From CAZNGF01 sp964572855 (GTDB lineage Bacteria; Bipolaricaulota; Bipolaricaulia; RBG-16-55-9; JAJCYT01): a stretch of DNA of 10,488 bases. The notes under the pieces are model-generated. The model was given only the letters and a program-made list of their open reading frames with translations. It did not search any database and had not been told where the DNA came from. This document shows positions 1 to 6,422 of the stretch, piece by piece; positions within the stretch are counted from its first letter, which is position 1; each line of letters begins with the position of its first letter. The translations under genes were made by a program, and so were the position numbers. The stretch covers positions 1 to 10,488 of the forward strand of contig CAZNGF010000077.1 of NCBI GenBank assembly GCA_964572855.1, given 5' to 3'.

Positions 1-1
1 G

Positions 2-628
2 CGGGGCGTGAGCCTGCAGGTCGAGGCGGGCGACTCGCTGGCCATCATGGGGCCGAGCGGCTCGGGCAAGAGCACGCTCATGCACCTGATCGGGTGCCTG
101 GACCGCCCCACCGACGGCGAGGTGCTGGTGCAGGGCCAGTCGGTCAAGCGGACCCGGGACAAACAACTGGCGCGGCTGCGGGGGAAGACCATCGGGTTCG
201 TGTTCCAGACGTTCAACCTGATCCCGCGCATCAGCGCGCTCAACAACGTCATGCTGCCCATGACCTTCGTGGACCAGAACACGCAGGCCGAGCGCGCCAA
301 GCGCGCCACCGAGCTGCTGGAGCGCGTGGGCCTGAGCCACCGGGTCAACCACATGCCCAACGAGCTCTCGGGCGGCGAGCGCCAGCGCGTCTCGATCGCG
401 CGCGCCCTGGCCAACGACCCCGCGCTGCTGCTGGCCGACGAGCCCACCGGCAACCTGGACACCAGGACCGGCGCCGAGGTCCTCGAGTTGTTCGAGGAGC
501 TGCACGGCGAGGGGCACACCGTCATCATGGTCACGCACGATGCGAACGTGGCCGCACACATGGGCCGCACCATCCACATGCTCGACGGCCGCATCCAAAA
601 CGGGGAGGAGACGCATGCGAACGCGTGA
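2..628 (+). CDS. MacB/LolD-type ABC transporter ATP-binding protein, 5' end cut off
   Basis: ATPase subunit of an ABC exporter of the MacB/LolD/YknY class; it powers the permease encoded immediately downstream from the cytoplasmic face of the membrane. Visible motifs: Walker A GPSGSGKST at nt 53-79, the Q-loop in FVFQTFNLIP, the signature LSGGERQ, Walker B LLLADEP followed by the D-loop residues TGNLD, and the H-loop histidine in VTHD. The GTG at position 8 is an in-frame codon but probably not the start. The preceding codons continue the frame (Arg-Gly), and members of this family carry about 25-30 residues before this point (strand 1, A-loop aromatic). The gene therefore very likely begins before the window. 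The PTGNLD Walker B region and the separate permease gene point to the lipoprotein/macrolide-export class rather than an importer. The stop codon overlaps the permease start by 14 bases, so translation is probably coupled. Substrate unknown. Confidence 0.95.
   Translation, partial: RGVSLQVEAGDSLAIMGPSGSGKSTLMHLIGCLDRPTDGEVLVQGQSVKRTRDKQLARLRGKTIGFVFQTFNLIPRISALNNVMLPMTFVDQNTQAERAKRATELLERVGLSHRVNHMPNELSGGERQRVSIARALANDPALLLADEPTGNLDTRTGAEVLELFEELHGEGHTVIMVTHDANVAAHMGRTIHMLDGRIQNGEETHANA
602..610 (+). promoter_or_regulatory. Ribosome binding site of the permease gene
   Basis: The purine run GGGGAGGAG ends four bases before the ATG at 615, inside the 3' end of the ATPase gene. It decides the permease start in favour of 615 over the upstream in-frame ATG at 540 and supports coupled translation of the two subunits. 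Confidence 0.8.
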
Positions 629-1922
629 GGCGCTGCGATTGAGCTGGACCAATATCCTGAGCCACAAGCTGCGCAGCCTGCTGGCCACGCTGGGCGTCAT
701 GATCGGCATCGGCGCCGTGATCGCCATCATCACGATGCTCACCGGGTTCCAGTCCTCGCTGCTGGGTGTCATCACCCAGGACCTGCTGCGCGCCGACACG
801 ATCAGCATCACGCTCGAGGGCTCGTTCGGGTTCTTCGGCGGGGATCGCGTGTTCACCGAGCGCGACCTGGAGCGCCTGCGCGCGCTGGAGGGCGTCAAGT
901 CGGCCGACGTGGGCGGCCAGCTGCGCGGCGGCGCGCTCTACGCCGGGGACAAGCGCATCCTCGACGCCAGCGTGGTGGCCACCACCAGCCCCGACCTCAT
1001 CTCGCTCGGGGTGGGCCGCGTGATCCAGGGACCCGGCGAGATCGTGCTGGGGCCGGGCATCGCCGAGAAGGTGATGGAGCAGCTCGGCCTCATCGAGCCG
1101 CTCACCGAGGCGCAAGAGGACAACCCGATGTTCGAGCGCGAGCTCGACTACGAACGGGTCCTGGGCGAGCGGGTACGCCTGCGCTACCTCAACCGCGAGC
1201 GCCAGGTCGCCGAGGACGCGCTCACCGTGGTGGGCGTCGTGAAGGAGTCGCAGTTCCTGAGCGGCACGGACAGCTACGTGAACATCAGCTACCACAGCGA
1301 CACCGAGACGCTCGACGGCGAGGACTTTTTGGTGTTCTCGGGCATCTTCGTGCGGGCCGAGGAGATCGACCAGATCGAGGCCGTGCGCGAGCGCGTGCAA
1401 GGCTACCTCGAAAGCGAGGACTCCGACGTGCGCCGTCTGGTGGGCGAGCAGCTCGAGCTCGACGTCCAGACGGCCAAGGAGCTCATCGACGAGATCAACG
1501 CCAACTTCGCCGGCGTGGCCGGTTTCCTGGGCGGGATCGGCGGCGTGGCGCTGTTCGTCGGGATGATCGGCGTGATGAACATCATGCTGATCTCGGTCAA
1601 GGAGCGCACGCGCGAGATCGGCATCATGAAGGCCACCGGCGCCACCAACGGCTCCGTGCTGAAGCTGTTTCTGACCGAGTCCACGCTCATCTGCACGCTC
1701 GGGGCGGTGCTGGGCATCGTGCTGGGGCTGTTGGGCTCGCGCCTGCTCAGCACGGCGCTGATCGCGGTGAGCCAGGGGCTCGAGGAGGTCCCGTTCGTGT
1801 TCACCCCGGTGTGGTACGCCGTGGCGGTGGTCACGGGCATTTTGGTGGGCGTGATCAGCGGGGTCTACCCGGCCTGGAGCGCCGCCAAGACCGACCCGAT
1901 CCAGGCGCTGCGCTACGAATAG
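615..1922 (+). CDS. MacB/FtsX-type ABC transporter permease
   Basis: Membrane subunit (435 aa) of the exporter powered by the upstream ATPase. The MacB layout is clear. A short cytoplasmic N-terminus is followed by TM1 (about residues 22-45), a large extracytoplasmic MacB_PCD-like domain (about 46-295) and a C-terminal FtsX domain with three helices (about 300-328, 356-378, 398-420). The cytoplasmic loop ERTREIGIMKATGA (about 330-343) is the hallmark of the FtsX/MacB family. The ATG at 615 is chosen because GGGGAGGAG lies at 602-610, four bases upstream, and the product then starts MRTREALRLSW, typical for the family. A longer in-frame start at 540 would put a translation of the ATPase gene in front of the protein. 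In E. coli MacB the ATPase and permease are fused; here they are separate, as in YknY/YknZ. The extracytoplasmic domain is rich in charged residues. Transported substrate (peptide, lipid, lipoprotein or drug) cannot be told from sequence. Confidence 0.95.
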   Translation: MRTREALRLSWTNILSHKLRSLLATLGVMIGIGAVIAIITMLTGFQSSLLGVITQDLLRADTISITLEGSFGFFGGDRVFTERDLERLRALEGVKSADVGGQLRGGALYAGDKRILDASVVATTSPDLISLGVGRVIQGPGEIVLGPGIAEKVMEQLGLIEPLTEAQEDNPMFERELDYERVLGERVRLRYLNRERQVAEDALTVVGVVKESQFLSGTDSYVNISYHSDTETLDGEDFLVFSGIFVRAEEIDQIEAVRERVQGYLESEDSDVRRLVGEQLELDVQTAKELIDEINANFAGVAGFLGGIGGVALFVGMIGVMNIMLISVKERTREIGIMKATGATNGSVLKLFLTESTLICTLGAVLGIVLGLLGSRLLSTALIAVSQGLEEVPFVFTPVWYAVAVVTGILVGVISGVYPAWSAAKTDPIQALRYE

Positions 1923-1971
1923 GCTTTCGACCCGGGGCGGGCGCGTGTCCCCCTGTATTCTTCCAACGACC

Positions 1972-2001
1972 CGTAGGGGCGCAGCATGCTGTGCCCCTAC
2001 G
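1972..2001. repeat. 30-base near-perfect palindrome, REP-like element or terminator
   Basis: The arms CGTAGGGGC (1972-1980) and GCCCCTACG (1993-2001) are exact reverse complements. The 12 bases between them also pair almost completely around the centre GCATGC, with a single G-T mismatch (1981/1992). Drawn as RNA this gives a hairpin of about 13 pairs including one G-U. A short T-run (TTTT at 2005-2008) follows, so it may end transcription of the ABC exporter operon. It lies 49 bases after the permease stop and 32 bases before the chosen DMT start. The high symmetry and the GTAGGGGC arms resemble dispersed extragenic palindromes that I recall from Chloroflexota and cyanobacterial genomes. That resemblance is from memory and unverified; only one copy is in this window. 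Confidence 0.75.
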
Positions 2002-2033
2002 CGATTTTAAGCGAAAGGCGTGACCCTGTAACG

Positions 2034-2906
2034 ATGACCTGGGGCGTGCTGTTCGGGCTGGGCGCGGCGTTGAGCTGGGGGCTGGCGGACTTCTGGGGCC
2101 GCGGGCTCTCGCACCGCGTCGGGGCGCTGCGCGCCGTGCTGCGCGTCGAGATCTCGGGCCTGGTCGCGCTCAGCGCCGCGCTCGCGCTCGACTGGGGCGG
2201 GACGCTTGCGCGCTGGGACTGGCCCTCGGTCGGCGTGATGGCGCTCACGGGGCTGGCCGGCGTGGTGGCGCTCTTGTCGCTTTACCGGGGCTTCGAGGTC
2301 GGCATTCTGTCCGTGGTCTCGCCCATCACGGCCAGCGCGCCGGCCGTGAGCGTGACGCTGGCGGTCCTGTTCCTGGGCGAACGCCTCGGTGCGCTTCAGG
2401 TTGCGGGCATCGTCTTGACGATTCTGGGCATCGCGCTCATGTCCACGGACTTCCGCCAGCTGCGCGCCGTCAAGCTGCACCACCTCTGGCACGCGGCCGG
2501 CCTGGGCTGGGCATTGCTGGCGTTTTTGTCCTTCGGCCTGGCGTTCTTCGGCATCGGCGTGGCGTCGCCGCAATTGGGGGCGGTTCAGGCCATGTGGGTG
2601 CTGCGGGTCGTGTCGCTGGCGGCGCTGCTGCTCGTGTTCGCGCTGCGCGGAAGGCGGGCGGCGCCAGCGAACAAGACCCCGTGGTGGCGCGGCGCGCACG
2701 TCGGGGTGTTCGACTCGGGGGGCGGGGTAGCAATCGCCTGGGGCGTCCAAGTCGGCACCGTGGCCGTGGTCTCGACGGTTTCGAGCCTGTTCACCGCCGT
2801 GACCGTCCTGCTGGCCTGGTTTTTTTTGAAAGAACGCCTGGCCTGGAATCAGCTCGCCGGCTTCCTGCTCATCCTGCTGGGCGTGGCGATCATCTCGGCG
2901 GTGTGA
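2034..2906 (+). CDS. EamA-family (DMT superfamily) transporter
   Basis: Predicted inner-membrane metabolite transporter or exporter of 290 aa with about ten transmembrane helices, built as two EamA repeats. Each repeat ends in the characteristic pattern of two helices separated by a GERL/KERL turn. In repeat 1 the VVSPITASAPAV segment, then LFLGERLG, then a glycine-rich helix span about residues 93-136. Repeat 2 (about 242-288) shows the same with FFLKERLA. The internal duplication is visible directly. The ATG at 2034 is preferred because it gives the normal short N-terminus (MTWGVLFGLGAALSWG). An in-frame ATG at 1986 would add 16 residues but sits in the centre of the palindrome at 1972-2001. 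No strong Shine-Dalgarno precedes 2034 (AAAGG at about 2013-2017 is distant), so the start is less certain than the identity. Substrates of this family range from amino acids to nucleosides and sugars; none can be assigned. Confidence 0.9.
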   Translation: MTWGVLFGLGAALSWGLADFWGRGLSHRVGALRAVLRVEISGLVALSAALALDWGGTLARWDWPSVGVMALTGLAGVVALLSLYRGFEVGILSVVSPITASAPAVSVTLAVLFLGERLGALQVAGIVLTILGIALMSTDFRQLRAVKLHHLWHAAGLGWALLAFLSFGLAFFGIGVASPQLGAVQAMWVLRVVSLAALLLVFALRGRRAAPANKTPWWRGAHVGVFDSGGGVAIAWGVQVGTVAVVSTVSSLFTAVTVLLAWFFLKERLAWNQLAGFLLILLGVAIISAV

Positions 2907-2911
2907 GTAAG

Positions 2912-2945
2912 GGGTCTCCTCCCTTAAGAAAGGAGGAAGGAGCCC
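2912..2945. terminator. Hairpin between convergent DMT and chrA genes, possible bidirectional terminator
   Basis: The 58-base gap between the DMT stop and the chrA stop has a pyrimidine-rich half facing a purine-rich half. One fold pairs GGG and CTCCT (2912-2920, one bulged T) with AGGAG and CCC (2938-2945). An alternative pairs TCCTCC (2917-2922) with GGAGGA (2932-2937). Neither arm is followed by a proper T-run, so intrinsic termination is plausible from position but not certain. Confidence 0.4.
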
Positions 2946-2964
2946 GGCCTCGTACCTCGATGGC

Positions 2965-4149
2965 CTACAGCCTCCCCAGACCGAATCCCCCCGCCGCCCC
3001 CAGCAGCACCACGAGCCAGGGCGGCCAGCGCCAGTGGGCCAGCAGGAGGTAAGCGACCAGAGCAACAGCGGCGTCGACGGGCGCGTCCACCGCGCCCGTG
3101 AACACGGGGTCGTAGAGCGCGGCCAGCAGCAGGCCCACGACCGCCGCGTTGATCCCCGCCAGCGCGCGCTGCACCCCCGCGTTGCGCCGCAGCGCGGCCC
3201 AGAACGGCAGGACGCCCCACACCAGCAGGAACGACGGGACGTAGATCGCGCTCAATGCCAGCATCCCGCCGAGCGGCCCGGCCATCGCCGTTCCCAAGTA
3301 GGCCGAGAACGCGAACAGCGGCCCCGGCAGCGCCTGCGCCGCGCCGTAGCCGGCCAGGAACGCATCCCCCGCCACCCAGCCCGGCGCCACGACCTCGGCC
3401 TGCAACAGCGGCAACACGACGTGTCCGCCGCCGAACACGAGCGAGCCGACGCGGTAGAACGCGTCGATCAGATTCAATCCGAACAGCGACAGGGCCGCCG
3501 CCAGCGCGGGCAGCGCGATCAGGAGGCCGAAAAACAAGCCCAGCGACGCCCAAGCGAGCGAGCGTCGCAGGGGGCGCGATTCGTGCTCGTCGCGTTCCGG
3601 CGCGGTGCCGGGCAGCCAGCGCCAGCCGAGCAGTCCCGCGCCGACGATCGCCGCCACCTGCGCCAGCGGCGTGCCCCACAGCAGCACGGCCCCCGCCGCC
3701 AGGACGGCCAGCGTGGCCCGCTTGCGGTCGGGGCAAAGCCGGCGCGCCATGCCCGCCACCGCCCGCGCCACCACGGCCACGGCCACCAGCTTCAACCCCT
3801 GCAGCCAGCCGCCCCCGAACGCCTCCCGCAGCGCGGGCGCGCCGTAGGCGAACCCGACCATGAGCAGCGCCGAGGGCAGCGTGAACCCCAGCCAGGCCGC
3901 CAGCGACCCGGGCACGCCGCCGCGCAACAGCCCGACGCTCATCCCGACCTGGCTGCTGGCCGGACCTGGCAGGAACTGGCAGACTGCGACCAGGTCGGCG
4001 AAGGCCCCCTCGCTGAGCCAGCGCCGGCGTCGCACGAACTCCTCGCGGAAGTACCCCAGATGCGCCACCGGCCCTCCGAACGAGGTGAGTCCCAATCGCA
4101 GGCACACGCCAAACACTTCGAGCCAGGATGGCCGTTTGCGCTTTGGCAC
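2965..4149 (-). CDS. chrA: ChrA-type chromate transporter, two-domain (long-chain) form
   Basis: Inner-membrane transporter of the CHR superfamily; characterised members expel chromate from the cytoplasm. The 394-residue product has the long-chain form with two homologous CHR domains. Domain 1 carries FGGPVAHLGYF (24-34) and CQFLPGPASSQ (57-67). Domain 2 carries FGGGHVVLPLL (239-249) and ALPGPLFAFSAYLG (from 273). A charged linker (about 181-197, TAPERDEHESR) separates the halves. The start is GTG at 4149, with GGGAGGG (4154-4160) at good spacing and product MPKRKRPSWLEVF. A TTG at 4170 would add seven residues but has a poorer site. The gene begins 24 bases after the stop of the upstream reductase gene, so co-transcription is likely. 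No chrB or other chromate regulator is in the window, so real chromate specificity is inferred from family only. Confidence 0.93.
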   Translation of the reverse strand: MPKRKRPSWLEVFGVCLRLGLTSFGGPVAHLGYFREEFVRRRRWLSEGAFADLVAVCQFLPGPASSQVGMSVGLLRGGVPGSLAAWLGFTLPSALLMVGFAYGAPALREAFGGGWLQGLKLVAVAVVARAVAGMARRLCPDRKRATLAVLAAGAVLLWGTPLAQVAAIVGAGLLGWRWLPGTAPERDEHESRPLRRSLAWASLGLFFGLLIALPALAAALSLFGLNLIDAFYRVGSLVFGGGHVVLPLLQAEVVAPGWVAGDAFLAGYGAAQALPGPLFAFSAYLGTAMAGPLGGMLALSAIYVPSFLLVWGVLPFWAALRRNAGVQRALAGINAAVVGLLLAALYDPVFTGAVDAPVDAAVALVAYLLLAHWRWPPWLVVLLGAAGGFGLGRL

Positions 4150-4153
4150 ATTT

Positions 4154-4160
4154 CCCTCCC
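4154..4160 (-). promoter_or_regulatory. Ribosome binding site deciding the chrA GTG start
   Basis: On the minus strand GGGAGGG is followed by AAAT and the GTG at 4149. This favours the GTG over the in-frame TTG at 4170, which would place the same purine run inside the coding region. Confidence 0.65.
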
Positions 4161-4173
4161 GTTTGCGCAAGAC

Positions 4174-5145
4174 CTACCCGTGAGGTTCCAGAACGATGAT
4201 CACCTTGCCGCGCGCGTGCCCGGTTTCCAGATACCGGATCGCCTCGGCGGTTTCGTCCAGCGGGTAACGCCGGTCGATCACGGGGGTGACTTTCCCGGTC
4301 TCAAGCAGCTCTTGGATCGCGACCATGTCCGATTGATTGGGCTGCGCCGTTCCCATGAGGCCGATCTGCTGAGTCCCGGTCCGCGACGCCCAGGCGCCTC
4401 GGAGCACGTGTGCGAGCAAACGGGGCAGGGTGGTGAAGCCGGCGATCACACAAATCCCCTGCGGGGTCAACGCGCGCTTGTAGTCAGCCACGGCGCGGTT
4501 GCCCACCGCGTCGAAGACGAGATCGTAGGGCCCACTACGGGAAAAGTCCTCCTGCGTGTAGTCGATCACGTGGTCCGCGCCGATCGAGCGGATCAAATCC
4601 AGGTTGCGCGTGCTGCACACGCCCGTGACCTCGGTCCCAAACGCCTTGGCCAACTGCACCGCGAACGTGCCCACACCGCCCGAGGCGCCGTTGACCAGCA
4701 CACGTTGGCCGGACTGCATGCGCCCCTCGTCGCGCATCCCCTGCAGCGCGGTGAGGCCCGCCACGGGGGCGGCCGCGGCCTGCTCGAAGGTCACGTTCGT
4801 TGGCTTCAACACCAGGACCCGTTCGGAAACGCAGGCGTATTCGGCAAATGCCCCCCGTCCGCACCCAAAGACTTCATCCCCTGGTCGAAACCGCGTGACC
4901 TCGGGCCCGACCGCCTGCACCGTGCCGGCCAAATCGGCGCCCAGGCGCGCGTTCTTGGGCTTGAACAGCCCGCTCTGAAAGCGCACCAACAAGGGCGCGC
5001 CCCGCATCAGGTGCCAGTCCAGCGGGTTGGCCGCGGCCGCGCGCACCTTGACCAGCACCTGGTTGCCCTCGGGCGTTGGCTTGTCCACGTCCCTGAGCTG
5101 AAGCCGCTCGGGTGGGCCGTAGTCGGGGTAAAGAATGGCTTTCAT
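4174..5145 (-). CDS. Medium-chain reductase, NAD(P)-dependent quinone oxidoreductase-like, paralog 1
   Basis: Cytoplasmic oxidoreductase of the MDR (zinc-independent alcohol dehydrogenase/quinone oxidoreductase) superfamily, closest by pattern to the RTN4IP1-like group. 323 aa, normal length. The GroES-like N-terminal domain starts MKAILYPDYGPPE and contains LGADLAGTVQAVG (about 68-80) and the GDEVFG turn (89-94). The Rossmann nucleotide-binding loop is GASGGVG (153-159), followed by FAVQLAKAFG. The structural-zinc cysteine cluster and the catalytic Cys/His of true alcohol dehydrogenases are not seen, so a quinone or enone reductase role using NAD(P)H is likelier than alcohol oxidation. The ATG at 5145 has a near-ideal AAAGGAGG six bases upstream. 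It is the neighbour and clear paralog of the gene at 5292-6299, and chrA follows after 24 bases. Natural substrate unknown. Confidence 0.92.
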   Translation of the reverse strand: MKAILYPDYGPPERLQLRDVDKPTPEGNQVLVKVRAAAANPLDWHLMRGAPLLVRFQSGLFKPKNARLGADLAGTVQAVGPEVTRFRPGDEVFGCGRGAFAEYACVSERVLVLKPTNVTFEQAAAAPVAGLTALQGMRDEGRMQSGQRVLVNGASGGVGTFAVQLAKAFGTEVTGVCSTRNLDLIRSIGADHVIDYTQEDFSRSGPYDLVFDAVGNRAVADYKRALTPQGICVIAGFTTLPRLLAHVLRGAWASRTGTQQIGLMGTAQPNQSDMVAIQELLETGKVTPVIDRRYPLDETAEAIRYLETGHARGKVIIVLEPHG

Positions 5146-5291
5146 CGGTGTCCTCCTTTGGGGAACCTTCTGATGGTGACCTGAGGCCATCCAACTCGCA
5201 TGGTACGGAAAACGCAACGCCAAACGGCTGTGATCACGTTCAGATATTCAACAACGCCGATTCATTCCCCAACGCGTTGCCTGGCGTGCCT
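5146..5291. other. Spacer between the two reductase paralogs, AT-richer than its surroundings
   Basis: This 146-base gap is less GC-rich than its surroundings, especially 5195-5270. It holds the strong ribosome site of paralog 1, a 7-base direct repeat CAACGCC (5214-5220 and 5252-5258), a possible 6-pair stem CAACGC/GCGTTG (5252-5257 with 5274-5279) and the palindrome GTGATCAC (5230-5237). The composition would suit a promoter or operator for paralog 1 and chrA, but I cannot point to a convincing -35/-10 pair. Confidence 0.35.
5152..5159 (-). promoter_or_regulatory. Strong Shine-Dalgarno of reductase paralog 1
   Basis: AAAGGAGG on the minus strand, six bases before the ATG at 5145, is the best anti-16S match in the window. 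It fixes the start against the longer in-frame ATG at 5223 and suggests efficient translation. Confidence 0.85.
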
Positions 5292-6299
5292 TCATGCGCC
5301 GCCATCGTCGAGGCTCAAAGCCACAAACCCCTGTTTGTGCCCCGATTCGACATAGCGGTGCGCCTCGGCGGCTTGGTCCAGCGGGAAGCTTTTGTCGACG
5401 ACCGCTTTGATCTTTCCGGCCTCGATCAGTGATTTGATCTCACCGAGCACGGCGGGCTTCTCGGGCGCCAGCGCGCAGATGATTTTCTTGTTGCCGGCCA
5501 TCGCAGTCCAGAGCATTTGCAGCAGGTGCGGCGTCTTGAAGCTGGCCCGCAGGTAACGCCCGTTGGATTCGAGCACGCGCTTGCAGCGCGCAAACGAGCT
5601 GCGGCCCAGCACGTCGAACACGAGGTCGTAGGTCTCGCCCCGTTCGGTGAAATCCTCTTGGGTGTAGTCGACCACGGCGTCGGCGCCCAGCGACTGCACG
5701 AATTCGACCCGCGGCGTGCTGCACACGCCGGTGACCTGCGCGCCGGCGGCCTTGGCGAGCTGGAGCGCGAACGAGCCGATGTTCCCGGACGCGCCGTTGA
5801 TCAAAACGCGCTGCCCGCTCTGCACGTTCACCTTCTTGAGCAGCTTGAACGCGGTGCTGGCCCCGTAGGGCACGACGGCCGCTTCCAAGAAGCTCAGGTT
5901 GCTCGGCTTGAGCGCCACCTCGCCGTCCTCGGGGGCGCAGACGTACTCGGCGTAGCCGCGCATGCCCTGGCCCAGGTAGCCAAAGACCTCGTCGCCCGCC
6001 TTGAATCGCTGAACGGCGCTGCCCACCGCTTCGACCTCGCCGGCGAACTCGCTGCCCAGGATGGGATTGCTCGGCGTGCCGAAGCCGAACTGGGCGCGTG
6101 CCAGTAGCCAGAAGAGGCCCGGCATGTGGAACCGGCTCAGCGGGACGTGCTTGAAGTCCCGCGCCAGCAGGTCCCCGTAGTTGACCGAGGTGGCCCGGTT
6201 TCGCAGCAGGATCTCGTTGTCCTTGGGCGCGGGCTGTTCCACCTCGTCGAGGTGTAGCACCTCCGGCGGGCCGTAGTCGCGATAGACGGCTGCTTTCAT
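5292..6299 (-). CDS. Medium-chain reductase, NAD(P)-dependent quinone oxidoreductase-like, paralog 2
   Basis: Second zinc-independent MDR oxidoreductase, 335 aa. The N-terminus MKAAVYRDYGPPEVL matches its neighbour; LGSEFAGEVEAVG (81-93) and GDEVFGY (102-108) mark the GroES-like domain; the cofactor loop is GASGNIG (169-175). In the cofactor domain it shares VTGVCST, DYTQEDF and YDLVFD with paralog 1. My hand alignment of the block starting QSGQRVL gives 48 identities over about 73 positions. It differs by extra residues (about 61-79, rich in Trp, Phe and Leu) in the substrate-side loop, which may change substrate choice. ATG at 6299 gives the family N-terminus, with AAGG five bases upstream and AGGAG further back. 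It lies 123 bases after livM and 146 bases before paralog 1. It could be read through from the liv promoter or have its own promoter, which I could not identify. Substrate unknown. Confidence 0.92.
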   Translation of the reverse strand: MKAAVYRDYGPPEVLHLDEVEQPAPKDNEILLRNRATSVNYGDLLARDFKHVPLSRFHMPGLFWLLARAQFGFGTPSNPILGSEFAGEVEAVGSAVQRFKAGDEVFGYLGQGMRGYAEYVCAPEDGEVALKPSNLSFLEAAVVPYGASTAFKLLKKVNVQSGQRVLINGASGNIGSFALQLAKAAGAQVTGVCSTPRVEFVQSLGADAVVDYTQEDFTERGETYDLVFDVLGRSSFARCKRVLESNGRYLRASFKTPHLLQMLWTAMAGNKKIICALAPEKPAVLGEIKSLIEAGKIKAVVDKSFPLDQAAEAHRYVESGHKQGFVALSLDDGGA

Positions 6300-6422
6300 C
6301 GTGGCCTTCTTTCTCCTGGCGATGGGGTTTGTGTGGCCAACAAACCGTACCCGAAGCGGTTGGCCTCGGCCACCGGCAGGGCGCGTCAACAGGCCCGGTT
6401 TCGGCGGGCGCTCTCAGGGGCC

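Noticed and set aside
531..1400. 289-codon minus-strand frame antisense to the MacB-like permease
   Set aside because: Low-complexity His/Ala/Leu/Asp product with no family resemblance; the plus strand has the complete FtsX domain.
3034..5184. 716-codon plus-strand open frame antisense to chrA and reductase paralog 1
   Set aside because: The translation is dominated by Arg, Gln, His, Pro and Ala with no domain pattern. The opposite strand encodes two clear families with proper starts. It is a high-GC shadow frame.
5230..5237. GTGATCAC as a CRP-type operator
   Set aside because: The TGTGA and TCACG halves abut, without the six-base spacer of a CRP/FNR site; it is only a short palindrome.
6384..6389. 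Minus-strand TTGACG as a -35 box for reductase paralog 2
   Set aside because: No acceptable -10 hexamer is found 15-19 bases downstream, so a promoter call is not supported.
6386..6412. Possible terminator after livM from GCCCG and CGGGC arms
   Set aside because: The stem is only five pairs in very GC-rich DNA and has no T-run; chance is likely.
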